From the NCBI RefSeq assembly GCF_006546625.1, contig NZ_VIAR01000003.1, forward strand, positions 62,001-126,000: a stretch of 64,000 nucleotides of DNA, read 5' to 3'. The position numbers and the translations under genes were made by a program. This document shows positions 18,184-28,080 of this stretch, piece after piece (positions within the stretch are counted from its first letter, which is position 1; the number at the start of each line of letters is the position of its first letter). The notes below the pieces were generated by a model that was not told the origin of the DNA, made no database searches, and saw only the letters and a list, made by a program, of their open reading frames with translations. The stretch is from Haloflavibacter putidus (GTDB lineage Bacteria > Bacteroidota > Bacteroidia > Flavobacteriales > Flavobacteriaceae).

Positions 18184-18525
18184 ATGCGAACTCTTATAAG
18201 AATTTTAGTAACTGCTCTAGTAGTAGTAATCTTAGCAAATTTGCTGGCAGGTGTAGAGATTAGAAATTATTTTACCGGTATCTTGGTAGCTGCAGTACTG
18301 GGACTGTTAAACCTAATTGTACGCCCAATTCTAGTATTGTTTACTTTGCCGGTAACCATACTTACCTTTGGATTATTTTTACTGGTAATAAATGCTTTTA
18401 TTGTACTTATGGTAAGCGGACTTATAGGCGGGTTTTATGTTGCCGGTTTTTGGTGGGCTTTATTTTTTAGTCTTTTGCTTTCTATTTTTCAAGCCATCCT
18501 TTTCTCTGTATTTTCAGATAGATAA
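18184..18525 (+). CDS. Small four-helix membrane protein, phage-holin-like family (PF04020 type)
   Basis: 113 residues, almost entirely hydrophobic, with four predicted membrane segments and the NLIVRPILVLFTLPVTILTFG signature (about 40-60) that defines the so-called mycobacterial 4-TM holin superfamily. Despite the name these are chromosomal proteins of unknown function widespread in bacteria; nothing near it suggests a prophage. It starts 18 bp after the preceding terminator, so it is presumably transcribed by partial read-through or from a promoter within that short gap. Confidence 0.85.
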   Translation: MRTLIRILVTALVVVILANLLAGVEIRNYFTGILVAAVLGLLNLIVRPILVLFTLPVTILTFGLFLLVINAFIVLMVSGLIGGFYVAGFWWALFFSLLLSIFQAILFSVFSDR

Positions 18526-18542
18526 TCCTTTGAATTAAAAAC

Positions 18543-18573
18543 TTGGTTGGCAGGTAAATAAATTGTAATTTTG
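18543..18573 (+). promoter_or_regulatory. Promoter of the tig gene
   Basis: TTGG near 18543 and TAATTTTG at 18566-18573 are spaced about 20 bp apart, matching the Bacteroidota sigma-ABfr-type −33 TTTG / −7 TAnnTTTG consensus, 28 bp before the tig ATG. Confidence 0.75.
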
Positions 18574-18600
18574 CACACCAATTTTTTAGAAAAGTAAAGA

Positions 18601-19923
18601 ATGAATATCACAAGAGAAAATACAGATGAACTTAATGCAGTGGTAAAAGTTCAGATAGAGAAAGAAGACTATCAGCCAAAAGTTGATAAAATTTTAAAAG
18701 ATTATCGTAGAACAGCTAATATTCCCGGTTTTAGAAAAGGTCATGTGCCAATTGGCTTGGTAAAAAAACAATATGGTAAAGCCGTATTGGTAGATGAGGT
18801 TAATAAACTCTTGCAAGAATCATTAAACAATTACCTTAACGAAGAAAAATTGGAAGTTTTAGGAAATCCGCTTCCTAAAGAGCAAAAAGACTTTGACTGG
18901 GATAAAGAAGATTACAACTTTGAGTTTGAGTTGGGACTTGCACCAAAATTTGAGGTAAGCGTAGATACTAAAAAAACAATTACGCATTACAATATTGTAG
19001 CCGATGAGGAGATGATAGACAACCAATTAAAAACCATTCAAAAACAATATGGTAAATTGGTTTCTAAAGAAGAAGTAGAAGAAGGCGACCTTATTGCCGG
19101 TACATTTGTTAATGAAGAAGAAGAAATAGAAAATACTACTACTTTAGAAGTAAACGATATTAAAGGAAAAAGAAACCTTGGTAAATTCTTAGGTGCCAAA
19201 AAAGGGGATGAGCTAAAGCTGAAAACCAAAAACTTATTCGAGACTAACGAAAAATTGGCAGAATATTTAGGTGTTGAGCAAGATAAAGCAGAAGACCTAG
19301 ATATTGAGCTAAGTTTTACAATTTCTGAAGTAAACAAACAAGAGCCGGCAGAGTTAAACCAAGAGTTGTTTGATAAACTATTTGGAGAAGGTAAAGTAAC
19401 TTCAGAAGAAGAACTTAGAAAACGCATTAAAGAAGATGCAGAAAATCAGTTTCAGCAACAAAGCGACCAACAATTGCTTAATGATGTAACCGAAACTTTA
19501 ATAGAAGAAACCAGCTTTGAGCTGCCAAAAGAATTTCTTCAAAAGTGGATTCAGGTTAGCAGCGAAAAAGAAATGAGCGCAGAAGAAGCAAAAGATGAAT
19601 ATGAAAACAGCGAAAAAGGTTTGCGTTTTCAATTAATCGAAAGTAAGCTTATTCAAGAAAATGATTTGCAAGTGCAGTTAGAGGAAATTAAAGAAATGAC
19701 TAAGGACCGCATAAAAATGCAAATGGCGCAGTTTGGACAACTAAATCCAGACGAAAAAGAACTAGACGATATTGCCGCACGTGTATTGTCTAACCAAGAA
19801 GAAGTGAAAAAACTTTCTGAGCAGGTTATGAACCAAAAATTATTGGATTTCTATAAAGAAAAAGCCAACTTGGAAATAAAAGAAATAACATACGAAAATT
19901 TTGTTAAGGAAGTATATAAATAG
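18601..19923 (+). CDS. tig: Trigger factor, ribosome-associated chaperone
   Basis: 440 residues, standard length. The N-terminal ribosome-binding domain with the signature GFRKGHVP (about 41-48) is followed by a diverged FKBP-type PPIase domain (about 155-250) and a long helical C-terminal chaperone region. It binds nascent chains at the ribosome exit tunnel. Followed by a terminator and then clpP-clpX, the classic tig-clpP-clpX order. Confidence 0.95.
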   Translation: MNITRENTDELNAVVKVQIEKEDYQPKVDKILKDYRRTANIPGFRKGHVPIGLVKKQYGKAVLVDEVNKLLQESLNNYLNEEKLEVLGNPLPKEQKDFDWDKEDYNFEFELGLAPKFEVSVDTKKTITHYNIVADEEMIDNQLKTIQKQYGKLVSKEEVEEGDLIAGTFVNEEEEIENTTTLEVNDIKGKRNLGKFLGAKKGDELKLKTKNLFETNEKLAEYLGVEQDKAEDLDIELSFTISEVNKQEPAELNQELFDKLFGEGKVTSEEELRKRIKEDAENQFQQQSDQQLLNDVTETLIEETSFELPKEFLQKWIQVSSEKEMSAEEAKDEYENSEKGLRFQLIESKLIQENDLQVQLEEIKEMTKDRIKMQMAQFGQLNPDEKELDDIAARVLSNQEEVKKLSEQVMNQKLLDFYKEKANLEIKEITYENFVKEVYK

Positions 19924-19950
19924 TCTTTTATAGATTTAATAATTATCTTT

Positions 19951-19983
19951 AAGGCGTTAAACCCATTGGGTTAACGCCTTTTT
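19951..19983 (+). terminator. Intrinsic terminator between tig and clpP
   Basis: AAGGCGTTAA-ACCC pairs with GGGTTAACGCCTT (single-base bulge) and is followed by a T-run. It rules out the far-upstream TTG at 19982 as a clpP start. Confidence 0.9.
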
Positions 19984-20026
19984 GGCTAAAAATAAACAGC
20001 CTTTAACGCTAAGAAAAAAGCATATT

Positions 20027-20716
20027 ATGGATTTTGGAAAAGAATTTGAAAAGTTTGCAACAAAAGATCAGGGCATAAACCCAAATTACTACAATAAAAT
20101 TATTAGTAGTATGACGCCTGTAGGAATGACTCCCAACATTATAGAAGAACGACAAATGAATGCCGTAGCAATGGATGTCTTCTCAAGATTAATGATGGAT
20201 AGAATTATCTTTCTAGGCACAGCCATTAACGATCAAGTTGCCAATATTGTACAAGCACAAATGTTGTTTTTAGAAAGTACAGACGCCAACAAAGACATAC
20301 AAATATATATAAACTCTCCCGGTGGTAGTGTTTATGCAGGTTTAGGTATTTATGATACCATGCAATTTATTAAGCCGGATATAGCTACTATTTGTACAGG
20401 AATGGCAGCTTCTATGGGAGCCGTTTTACTTTGTGCAGGAGAAGCCGGTAAAAGAAGTGGTTTGCCACATTCTAGAGTAATGATTCATCAACCTCTAGGT
20501 GGTGTGCAAGGCCAAGCTAGTGATATAGAAATTACTGCCAACCAAATATTAATTTTAAAAGAAGAATTATACAATATTATAGCTAAGCATAGCGGCCAAT
20601 CTTACGAAAAAGTACACGAAGATAGTGATCGTGATTATTGGATGCGTGCACCAAAAGCTAAAGAATATGGTATGATAGACGAAATTTTAACAAGAGAAGA
20701 CAAGAAAGAAGAATAG
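20027..20716 (+). CDS. clpP: ATP-dependent Clp protease proteolytic subunit
   Basis: 229 residues from the ATG at 20027. The catalytic triad is visible: Ser in GMAASMGA (about 124), His in MIHQPLGG (about 149) and Asp in DSDRDYWM (about 198). The frame is open back to a TTG at 19982, but that lies inside the tig terminator, so the ATG beginning [10 protein letters not shown] is chosen. ClpP forms the barrel-shaped peptidase that degrades proteins fed by ClpX, whose gene follows after 5 bp. Confidence 0.95.
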   Translation: MDFGKEFEKFATKDQGINPNYYNKIISSMTPVGMTPNIIEERQMNAVAMDVFSRLMMDRIIFLGTAINDQVANIVQAQMLFLESTDANKDIQIYINSPGGSVYAGLGIYDTMQFIKPDIATICTGMAASMGAVLLCAGEAGKRSGLPHSRVMIHQPLGGVQGQASDIEITANQILILKEELYNIIAKHSGQSYEKVHEDSDRDYWMRAPKAKEYGMIDEILTREDKKEE

Positions 20717-20721
20717 GTATT

Positions 20722-21954
20722 ATGGCGAAGGAAGAATTAGAGTGCTCTTTTTGCGGAAGGAAAAAACCGGAGACTAATTTATTAATTGCCGGTTTGGATG
20801 CGCATATCTGCGATAGATGTATAGAACAAGCGCACGGTATAGTCTTGGAAGAATCTAAACAAGAAGGTAATAAAGCATTAAGTAGCGAGTTAAAACTGCG
20901 TAAACCAAAAGCTATTAAAGACTTTTTAGATAGTTACGTTATTGGGCAAGAATACACCAAAAAAGTAATGTCTGTTGCGGTTTATAACCACTACAAACGT
21001 TTATTGCAACCGCAAGACGACGAGGAAATAGAAATTCAGAAAAGTAATATTGTAATGGTGGGTCAAACCGGTACGGGTAAAACTTTGGTGGCCAAAACTA
21101 TTGCAAAAATGCTCAACGTGCCATTGGCAATTGTAGATGCAACGGTATTAACAGAAGCAGGTTATGTAGGAGAAGATGTAGAAAGCATCTTAACCAGATT
21201 ATTACAAGCCGCAGATTATAATTTAGAAAAAGCGCAGCAAGGTATTGTCTTTATAGACGAAATAGATAAAATTGCGCGTAAAAGCGATAATCCTTCCATT
21301 ACAAGAGATGTAAGTGGAGAAGGCGTGCAACAAGCTTTATTAAAACTTCTAGAAGGCACAACGGTAAATGTTCCGCCAAAGGGAGGAAGAAAACATCCAG
21401 ACCAAAAGTTTATAGAAGTAGATACCAGCAACATTTTATTTATTGCCGGAGGAGCTTTTGACGGGATAGAGCGTAACATTTCCAAACGTCTTAACATGCA
21501 AGCTGTTGGTTATAGTGCTTCGCGCTCAGAAGACACTATAGAAAAAGATAATATGCTCAAATATATCATCCCAAAAGATTTAAAAGACTTTGGTTTGATA
21601 CCCGAAATTATTGGGAGATTGCCGGTATTAACTTTTATGAATCCGTTAGACAAACCTACATTAAGACGTATTTTAACCGAGCCGAAAAACGCTTTGGTAA
21701 AACAATACAAAAAGCTTTTTGCTATGGATAATATCGAGCTGCATATTACAGATGGCGCTTTAGATTTTATTGTAGATAAAGCAGTAGAGTATAAATTGGG
21801 TGCTCGCGGTTTACGTTCTTTGTGTGAAGCAGTTTTAACAGACGCTATGTTCGAGTTGCCAGATACAGATACTACAGAACTTAAGGTAACCAAAGAATAC
21901 ACAGAAAAAGCCCTTAGCAAGTCTACTATTAAAAAATTGAAAGCGGTTTCTTAA
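20722..21954 (+). CDS. clpX: ClpX, AAA+ unfoldase of the ClpXP protease
   Basis: 410 residues. Zinc-binding domain with CSFCG and CDRC (about 8-34), Walker A GQTGTGKT (about 114-121), Walker [10 protein letters not shown] (about 175-183), pore loop around GYVGED, and sensor II GARGLR near the C-terminus. It recognises tagged substrates, unfolds them and passes them to ClpP. Five bases after the clpP stop, hence an operon. Confidence 0.96.
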   Translation: MAKEELECSFCGRKKPETNLLIAGLDAHICDRCIEQAHGIVLEESKQEGNKALSSELKLRKPKAIKDFLDSYVIGQEYTKKVMSVAVYNHYKRLLQPQDDEEIEIQKSNIVMVGQTGTGKTLVAKTIAKMLNVPLAIVDATVLTEAGYVGEDVESILTRLLQAADYNLEKAQQGIVFIDEIDKIARKSDNPSITRDVSGEGVQQALLKLLEGTTVNVPPKGGRKHPDQKFIEVDTSNILFIAGGAFDGIERNISKRLNMQAVGYSASRSEDTIEKDNMLKYIIPKDLKDFGLIPEIIGRLPVLTFMNPLDKPTLRRILTEPKNALVKQYKKLFAMDNIELHITDGALDFIVDKAVEYKLGARGLRSLCEAVLTDAMFELPDTDTTELKVTKEYTEKALSKSTIKKLKAVS

Positions 21955-21997
21955 CAAATCATTTTTATTTTATACCTTAGGGAGCAAAACTAAATTT

Positions 21998-23833
21998 ATG
22001 CGCATCGCTTATATTTTATTTTTGCTCCCTTTCTATGTTTTGGCCGGTTCTATAGAGCCTAAGATTACTCCCAAAAAAGTAACGCTTTATTTAGAAAAAG
22101 CACAAATACACGCCACTAGTAACTTTCATTTAAAAGCCGGTAGAACACAAGTCGTTTTTAAGCAGATCTCTTCTGAAGTTGACCCCGCGAGTATACAAGT
22201 TAAAGGTTTAGGCAAATTAAACCTACATTCTGTCAGTTTTCAAACTAATTATATAGAAAACAAAGACATTTCTACCCCATTAAAGAATTTTCAGCAGCAG
22301 CTGGATAAACTAAACAGAGAAAAAGCAGTACTTGAGTTTGAAAAAGATGGTTTAGAAAAAGAACTTTCTTTGCTAGAAGCTAATAAACACGTTAACAACG
22401 AAAAACAAAATTTAAGTGTAAATCAATTAGAGGCTTATACGGTTTTTTACCGAAATAAAACCACCAGTGTAAAAACCAAACAATACGATTTAAAAATAGC
22501 TTTAGAACAACTCTCAAAGAATATTCAGAACTTAAAAAAACAAATAAGTACTGCCAAAGCAGATGCCGAAAAACCCACAGGAGAAATTATTTTAGAGTTA
22601 GAAGCACCAAATGCACAAACAGCAACTTTAGAAATAAGCTATGTGGTAAACAATGCAGGTTGGTACCCAAGTTATGAAATTAAGTCTGAAAATCTTAATT
22701 CTAATCTTCAATTTGACTATAAAGCAAATGTTTATCAAGCTACGGGCCAAGATTGGGAAACAGTAAAAATTACCCTTTCTACGGGAAATCCTAACCTCTC
22801 TAATCAAAAACCAGAAGTTAAGCCGCATTACTTAAACTTTGTACGGTATAACTACAGCAAACCAAATTACAAGTCACAACCTAAATACCGCTATAATCCG
22901 GGAGTAGATTTTGTAAGAGGAAAAGTTACAGACAAAAGTGGCATGCCGTTGCCGGGTGTAAATGTAATAATACAAAATACCAGAGTAGGCACCCAAACAG
23001 ATTTTGACGGGAATTATAGCTTAGAAATTCCTAACGGAAGAAAATTGTCTTTTAGTTCTGTTGGTTTTGACACCAAAGTTGTACCCATTTATAGCAGTCA
23101 GATAAACGTTAGTCTAAGCTCTGGAGCAGCTTTAGAAGAAGTGGTTGTTTCTGCCTTGGCCGATAGCAGATATAAAGAAGACGCAGAATATATCAGGCAG
23201 CCTGAAGTAAAAAAAGATATTGCTCTATCGCAAGTTCTTTTTGAGATTTCGAAACCTTATACTATTACTTCCAGTTCTGAAACTCAGATTATAAATATAG
23301 ATCAATTCGAAATTCCTGCAAAATATCAACATTTCAGTGCTCCTTTGGTTAACCCGGAAGTTTATTTAACCGCCAGTGTAGAAGATTATGAACAATACGA
23401 CATGTTGCCGGGAGATGCTAATATTTATTTTGATGGCAGTTATGCCGGCAAGGTGTTTTTAGACCCGCGTTTGGCAGAAAGTAAATTGCAGCTTAGTCTT
23501 GGTGTAGACCCTAGTATTATAGTAGAGCGCACGCGCGTTAATAATAAAAAAGATAAAAGCTTTTTTGGAAACACCTTAAAAGTTAACCGAAATTATACGC
23601 TTAAAATTAACAATCAAAAAAATAGACCTATAAATTTGAAACTTATAGACCGTATTCCGGTTTCGCAAAATGACGCGATTTCTATTGAAGATATAGATTA
23701 CGGTCAAGCCGAATTAAACAAAGATACCGGTATTCTAACTTGGGAGTTAAAAATAGGAGCTTTAGAACAAACCGATAAAAAATTTTCTTATCAAGTAAAC
23801 TATCCTAAAGGAAAAACCATCAACTTAGATTAA
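21998..23833 (+). CDS. DUF4139 (MuiA-like) protein with inserted carboxypeptidase-regulatory-like domain
   Basis: 611 residues. A signal peptide to about residue 17; an N-terminal DUF4140-like part with a coiled coil (about 90-190); then DUF4139-type sequence (with LEISYVVNNAGWYPSYEI, about 208-225). In its middle, about residues 305-390, lies a CarboxypepD_reg-like domain (VRGKVTDKSGMPLPGVNV, TDFDGNYSLEIP) ending in LEEVVVSA, the type usually found at the N-terminus of SusC/TonB-dependent proteins. MuiA-like proteins have no firmly known biochemical role. Monocistronic; convergent with the UbiB-family gene. Confidence 0.85.
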   Translation: MRIAYILFLLPFYVLAGSIEPKITPKKVTLYLEKAQIHATSNFHLKAGRTQVVFKQISSEVDPASIQVKGLGKLNLHSVSFQTNYIENKDISTPLKNFQQQLDKLNREKAVLEFEKDGLEKELSLLEANKHVNNEKQNLSVNQLEAYTVFYRNKTTSVKTKQYDLKIALEQLSKNIQNLKKQISTAKADAEKPTGEIILELEAPNAQTATLEISYVVNNAGWYPSYEIKSENLNSNLQFDYKANVYQATGQDWETVKITLSTGNPNLSNQKPEVKPHYLNFVRYNYSKPNYKSQPKYRYNPGVDFVRGKVTDKSGMPLPGVNVIIQNTRVGTQTDFDGNYSLEIPNGRKLSFSSVGFDTKVVPIYSSQINVSLSSGAALEEVVVSALADSRYKEDAEYIRQPEVKKDIALSQVLFEISKPYTITSSSETQIINIDQFEIPAKYQHFSAPLVNPEVYLTASVEDYEQYDMLPGDANIYFDGSYAGKVFLDPRLAESKLQLSLGVDPSIIVERTRVNNKKDKSFFGNTLKVNRNYTLKINNQKNRPINLKLIDRIPVSQNDAISIEDIDYGQAELNKDTGILTWELKIGALEQTDKKFSYQVNYPKGKTINLD

Positions 23834-23837
23834 AGCC

Positions 23838-25478
23838 TTATTTGTCTTTAAAAATGATTACAATACTCAAATAAATTCCGCCTACGGCAGCCAATAAAAA
23901 TAATAATATTGCTAGCCCGGGGTAACCAAAAATGCTAAAATCTGTAGGAACTTGCATTAGCATTGCGGCACCAATTATCATAGATGCTATAATTAATCCT
24001 AATGTAATGCGGTTGGCAACTTTTTGAAAACCTTGTGTAAGTTGGCGCTCGTCTAAGGCATCAATTTCCATTTTAAAAGAATTCTCTGCCAGATTTTTGG
24101 TTATTTGGTTTACACGCTGTGGTAAGTTTTCGCCCAGACGTTTTAATTCTAAAAGCACCCCAAAAAGATCTTCAGATTTTAACTCCTGCCACATTCTGCG
24201 TTGCATTATTTTTTTGGTATGGCGCTTTATAGCTTCGTGCAAATCGTAATGAGGGTCTAAAGCAGCAATAATCTGGTCGATATTCATTAAAACTTTTCCC
24301 AGTATGTTTATTTCCACCGGAAGGTGAATATTGTTGGTTACGGCAAAATGATTCATCTGTATTATTAACCTACCGGTTTTTAAATCTTGCGCTTCATAAT
24401 TATCGCTTTCCAATAAAACTCTGCTAATTTTCTTTTCAAAAACCGCGATATCTGCATCTTCTTTCTTTTCGCTCATTTTTAGGAGCGTATTGGCTGTTTT
24501 TTCGCCGTTAAGCTGACTAATACCAAGAAGAAGTTCTAACAAGAAATTTCTCATTTTAGGGGTAAGTTTGGCCGCCATTCCTAAATCTATCAAAGCAAGC
24601 TTGCCGTCTTTGGTAAGTCTAATGTTACCGGGATGCGGATCTGCGTGTACAAAACCGTCTTCTATAATTTGCTTTAAATAAGCTTCTACCAGATTGTCTA
24701 CCAAGATAGAATAATCTTCTTCCAGTTTCCGTAAAGGAGAAATATCTGTAACTTTTATGCCTTCTATGAACTCCATAGTAAGCACTTGTTGCGAAGAATA
24801 ATCGGGTATAGGTTTTGGCACTTTCAGTTTTTCAAACTCTGATAAATTGCTGCGTAAACGCGAAAGGTTTTTTGCTTCATTTTCATAATCGAGCTCTTGA
24901 ATTAAGACGTGCCGCAATTCTTCTAAAATATCGTCAAAAGCATATTGTTTTATTACTTTAGAGTGTTTTACGGCCATCTCTATAATTTCTTTCAGCGTAT
25001 CTAAATCGTTTAGAAATTGCTCTTTTACACCGGGACGCCTAATTTTTACCGCTACTTTTTTACCGGAGATAAGAACTGCCTGATGCACTTGACCTATTGA
25101 TGCAGAAGCCATGGGTTCTTTCTCAAAACTCTCAAAAGCTTTAGAAATACGAGTGCCTATCTCGTCTTCCACAATTTCGTGTATTTCTTCGTATGGAATT
25201 GCTTCTACATCGTCTTGCAAATCTGCTAAAGCTTCTAAATATGCATTGGGTAATAAATCTGGCCGTGTAGATAGAAGTTGACCTAATTTGACATAAGTAG
25301 GCCCCATACTTTTTAAATCGTCTACCAACTCTTTTGGACTGTGGTTAAATTCTTCCAGCTCTTCTTCGTTAGCATTATCCATTGCTTGGTTGGCGGTCTG
25401 TTTCATAAGATCGCTATTCCAATATTTTAGCATGAATTGAAAAAATTTTTGGTAGCGTGATAAATTAGAAATTTCCAT
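23838..25478 (-). CDS. ABC1/AarF (UbiB) family atypical kinase
   Basis: 546 residues. Family motifs are present: the KxGQ-type signature VKLGQLLSTRPDLLP (about 62-76), the Ala-rich nucleotide loop ASIGQVHQA (about 124-132), catalytic-loop VHADPHPGNIRL, and LIDLGM in place of the protein-kinase DFG. Two hydrophobic helices occupy the last 50 residues, as in UbiB. Members are ATPases that support quinone synthesis (ubiquinone in proteobacteria; in Bacteroidota presumably menaquinone or lipid homeostasis, an inference). Monocistronic. Confidence 0.9.
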   Translation of the reverse strand: MEISNLSRYQKFFQFMLKYWNSDLMKQTANQAMDNANEEELEEFNHSPKELVDDLKSMGPTYVKLGQLLSTRPDLLPNAYLEALADLQDDVEAIPYEEIHEIVEDEIGTRISKAFESFEKEPMASASIGQVHQAVLISGKKVAVKIRRPGVKEQFLNDLDTLKEIIEMAVKHSKVIKQYAFDDILEELRHVLIQELDYENEAKNLSRLRSNLSEFEKLKVPKPIPDYSSQQVLTMEFIEGIKVTDISPLRKLEEDYSILVDNLVEAYLKQIIEDGFVHADPHPGNIRLTKDGKLALIDLGMAAKLTPKMRNFLLELLLGISQLNGEKTANTLLKMSEKKEDADIAVFEKKISRVLLESDNYEAQDLKTGRLIIQMNHFAVTNNIHLPVEINILGKVLMNIDQIIAALDPHYDLHEAIKRHTKKIMQRRMWQELKSEDLFGVLLELKRLGENLPQRVNQITKNLAENSFKMEIDALDERQLTQGFQKVANRITLGLIIASMIIGAAMLMQVPTDFSIFGYPGLAILLFLLAAVGGIYLSIVIIFKDK

Positions 25479-25551
25479 AGACTTAGTTTACGAAATTTAA
25501 AGGTATATAATTTTTAGGCTCAAAATTGCTATTATCTTCTTAAAATAGTAC

Positions 25552-25581
25552 AAAAAAAGCCTCGCTGCAAAGAGCGAGGCT
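25552..25581 (-). terminator. Terminator of the groES-groEL operon
   Basis: AGCCTCGCT pairs with AGCGAGGCT around a six-base loop; on the minus strand a T-run follows directly. Confidence 0.9.
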
Positions 25582-25612
25582 ACTACTAATTGGTAAACTA
25601 AATTAATTTGGT

Positions 25613-27256
25613 TTACATCATTCCGGGCATTCCGCCACCCATTCCTTGTGGCATTCCGCCGCCGCCGGCGTTATCTTCTTCCGGTAAGTCTATTAACGCA
25701 CATTCTGTGGTTAAAATCATTCCGGAAACAGAAGCTGCGTTTTCTAAAGCAATTCTGGTAACTTTTTTAGGGTCTATAATACCAGCTTTTAACAAGTCTA
25801 CGTAAGTTTCGCTTTTAGCATCGTAGCCAAAACCTTTTTTACCTTCTAGTACTTTGTTAATAACCACAGAACCTTCGCCACCTGCGTTTTCTACAATAAT
25901 TCTAAGCGGTGCTTCTATAGCACGACTTACAATTTGTATTCCGGTAGCTTCATCGTTATTGTCTGCTTTTAGTTTTTCTAAAACAGCAATTGCGCGTACT
26001 AAAGCTACACCACCACCTGCAACAATACCTTCTTCTACGGCAGCTCTTGTAGCGTGAAGTGCATCGTCTACACGATCTTTTTTCTCTTTCATTTCTACTT
26101 CAGAAGCAGCACCAACATAAAGTACGGCAACCCCGCCAGCCAACTTGGCTAAACGCTCTTGCAACTTCTCTTTGTCATAATCTGAAGTTGTACTTTCTAT
26201 TTGTGCTTTTATCTGGTTAATGCGAGCTTTGATGCTATCATCATCTCCAGCGCCGTTTACAACCGTTGTATTATCTTTATCTATGCTCACTTTTTCTGCA
26301 GTTCCTAACTGGTCTATGGTAGCATTTTCTAAAGTAAAGCCTCGTTCTTCAGAGATTACGGTACCACCGGTTAAGATTGCAATATCTTCTAACATTGCTT
26401 TTCTGCGGTCTCCAAAGCCTGGCGCTTTAACAGCAGCAATTTTTAAAGAACCTCTTAGTTTATTTACCACCAAAGTAGCTAAAGCTTCGCCGTCTACGTC
26501 TTCTGCAACAATTAGTAAGGGTTTTCCGCTTTGTGCAACCGGCTCTAAAATTGGCATTAAATCCTTCATTGTAGAGATTTTCTTATCGAAAATCAAAATG
26601 TAAGGATTCTCCAAATCTGTTGTCATTTTTTCGCTATCAGTAACAAAATAAGGAGAAAGGTAACCTCTGTCAAACTGCATTCCTTCTACAACATCTACAT
26701 AGGTTTCTGTTCCTTTAGCTTCCTCTACAGTAATAACTCCTTCTTTACCAACTTTTCCAAAAGCTTGTGCAATTAGGTCGCCAATTACTTCGTCGTTATT
26801 GGCAGAGATAGAAGCTACTTGCTTAATTTGTTCTGAAGAACTCCCTACTTCTTTGGTTTGCTTTTCTAGTTCTTTGGTAATAGCTATAACTGCTTTATCT
26901 ATTCCTTTTTTAAGTTCCATTGGGTTAGCACCCGCTGCAACGTTTTTTAAGCCTTCTTTTACAATTGCTTGCGCCAAAACGGTTGCAGTTGTAGTACCGT
27001 CACCGGCCAAATCGTTGGTTTTGGAAGCTACTTCTTTTACCATTTGCGCTCCCATATTTTCTAACTTGTCTTCTAGCTCTATTTCTTTTGCTACAGAAAC
27101 CCCATCTTTGGTAACTACAGGAGCTCCAAAAGATTTGCTAATAATAACGTTTCTGCCGCGTGGGCCTAAAGTAACTTTTACTGCGTTGGCTAAGGCGTCT
27201 ACACCGCGTTTAATGCCGTCGCGTGCTTCTATATCAAATTTTATATCTTTTGCCAT
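25613..27256 (-). CDS. groL: Chaperonin GroEL (60 kDa)
   Basis: 547 residues, standard. Typical segments include GPRGRNV (about 32-38), the ATP-binding [14 protein letters not shown] (about 86-99), and the Gly-Met-rich tail. Forms the double-ring folding chamber with GroES as the lid. groES lies 41 bp upstream on the same strand. No CIRCE-type inverted repeat was noticed in front of the operon. Confidence 0.98.
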   Translation of the reverse strand: MAKDIKFDIEARDGIKRGVDALANAVKVTLGPRGRNVIISKSFGAPVVTKDGVSVAKEIELEDKLENMGAQMVKEVASKTNDLAGDGTTTATVLAQAIVKEGLKNVAAGANPMELKKGIDKAVIAITKELEKQTKEVGSSSEQIKQVASISANNDEVIGDLIAQAFGKVGKEGVITVEEAKGTETYVDVVEGMQFDRGYLSPYFVTDSEKMTTDLENPYILIFDKKISTMKDLMPILEPVAQSGKPLLIVAEDVDGEALATLVVNKLRGSLKIAAVKAPGFGDRRKAMLEDIAILTGGTVISEERGFTLENATIDQLGTAEKVSIDKDNTTVVNGAGDDDSIKARINQIKAQIESTTSDYDKEKLQERLAKLAGGVAVLYVGAASEVEMKEKKDRVDDALHATRAAVEEGIVAGGGVALVRAIAVLEKLKADNNDEATGIQIVSRAIEAPLRIIVENAGGEGSVVINKVLEGKKGFGYDAKSETYVDLLKAGIIDPKKVTRIALENAASVSGMILTTECALIDLPEEDNAGGGGMPQGMGGGMPGMM

Positions 27257-27297
27257 AATTTTATTTTTTTAGTTTAGTGAATTGTTGTGGAGTCGAC

Positions 27298-27573
27298 TTA
27301 TAGTATTCCTAAGATTTCGTCTTCTCGCATGATTAAGTAATCCTTTCCGTCTAATTTTAATTCTGTACCAGAGAATTTTCCGTAAAGCACTTTATCTCCT
27401 TCTTTTACGGTCATATCATGTTTTTTGGTGCCTTTACCAGCGGCAACTACTTTTCCGTGTTGAGGTTTCTCTTTGGCAGAATCCGGAATGTAGATTCCCG
27501 AAGCGGTTTTGGTTTCTGCTGCTTCTGGCTCTACCACAACTCTGTCGGCTAAAGGTTTAAAATTTAATCCCAT
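27298..27573 (-). CDS. groES: Co-chaperonin GroES (10 kDa)
   Basis: 91 residues from the ATG at 27573. The frame is open further upstream to 27639, but the extra residues have no counterpart in GroES, whose normal start is [14 protein letters not shown]-like. The mobile-loop region and the C-terminal EDEILGIL are typical. The dispersed word TTCCGTAAAG lies in the coding sequence at 27378. Confidence 0.97.
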   Translation of the reverse strand: MGLNFKPLADRVVVEPEAAETKTASGIYIPDSAKEKPQHGKVVAAGKGTKKHDMTVKEGDKVLYGKFSGTELKLDGKDYLIMREDEILGIL

Positions 27574-27664
27574 TTGTGTGTGTATTTTAATTAATATTAT
27601 TTTTAATAGTCTTCTTGGGTATTTCGAAAAGTATGCCATTGCTGTTTTTCTGCCAGATTACAAA

Positions 27665-27698
27665 TAAAAAATGCCAACTTGTCACTGCAAGTTGGCAT
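27665..27698 (-). terminator. Terminator after secG
   Basis: ATGCCAACTTG (27671-27681) pairs perfectly with CAAGTTGGCAT (27688-27698); on the minus strand the stem is followed by a T-rich run. It ends the miaB-to-secG transcript. Confidence 0.88.
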
Positions 27699-27723
27699 GT
27701 TATTTTTTAAGCAAAAGCTAGTT

Positions 27724-28074
27724 TTACTCGCTTTCTTGACCTTCTGTAGTAGTGGCCGGCGGTAAGTTTTGTGTATTGGTTTCTGGTAAAGTGGTTGGTG
27801 TGTTTTCGTCTATAATTCTAGATTCGCGGGTTGCGCCTCCATCCATAATAGCTACGTTAGAAAGTAAGATTAAAACCAATAACACAGTAGCTAAGGTCCA
27901 TGTACTTTTATCTAAGAAATCTGTTGTTTTCTTTACACCACCCATTTGCTGTGTGCCTCCGCCACCAAAAGAAGAAGACAAGCCACCACCTTTAGGGTTT
28001 TGTACCATAATAACTACTACCAGCAAAAATGCTACGATAACGATAAGAACTAAAAATATTGTAAACGTACTCAT
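27724..28074 (-). CDS. secG: Preprotein translocase subunit SecG
   Basis: 116 residues with two hydrophobic helices (about 4-24 and 58-76) separated by the diagnostic QNPKGGGLSSSFGGGG loop. An auxiliary subunit of the SecYEG channel in the inner membrane. It is the last gene of a minus-strand string running from miaB; the TPR gene upstream is only 6 bp away. The acidic, Thr/Pro-rich tail beyond residue 80 is longer than in enterobacterial SecG, a usual feature in Bacteroidota. Confidence 0.94.
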   Translation of the reverse strand: MSTFTIFLVLIVIVAFLLVVVIMVQNPKGGGLSSSFGGGGTQQMGGVKKTTDFLDKSTWTLATVLLVLILLSNVAIMDGGATRESRIIDENTPTTLPETNTQNLPPATTTEGQESE

Positions 28075-28080
28075 TAACTT

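Noticed and set aside
18184-18525. Prophage signal from the holin-like gene
   Set aside because: The family is chromosomal and widespread; no phage genes, integrase or att repeats surround it.
19982-20026. Upstream TTG start for clpP
   Set aside because: The codon lies within the tig terminator stem and T-run, and the extra residues are absent from the family's normal N-terminus.
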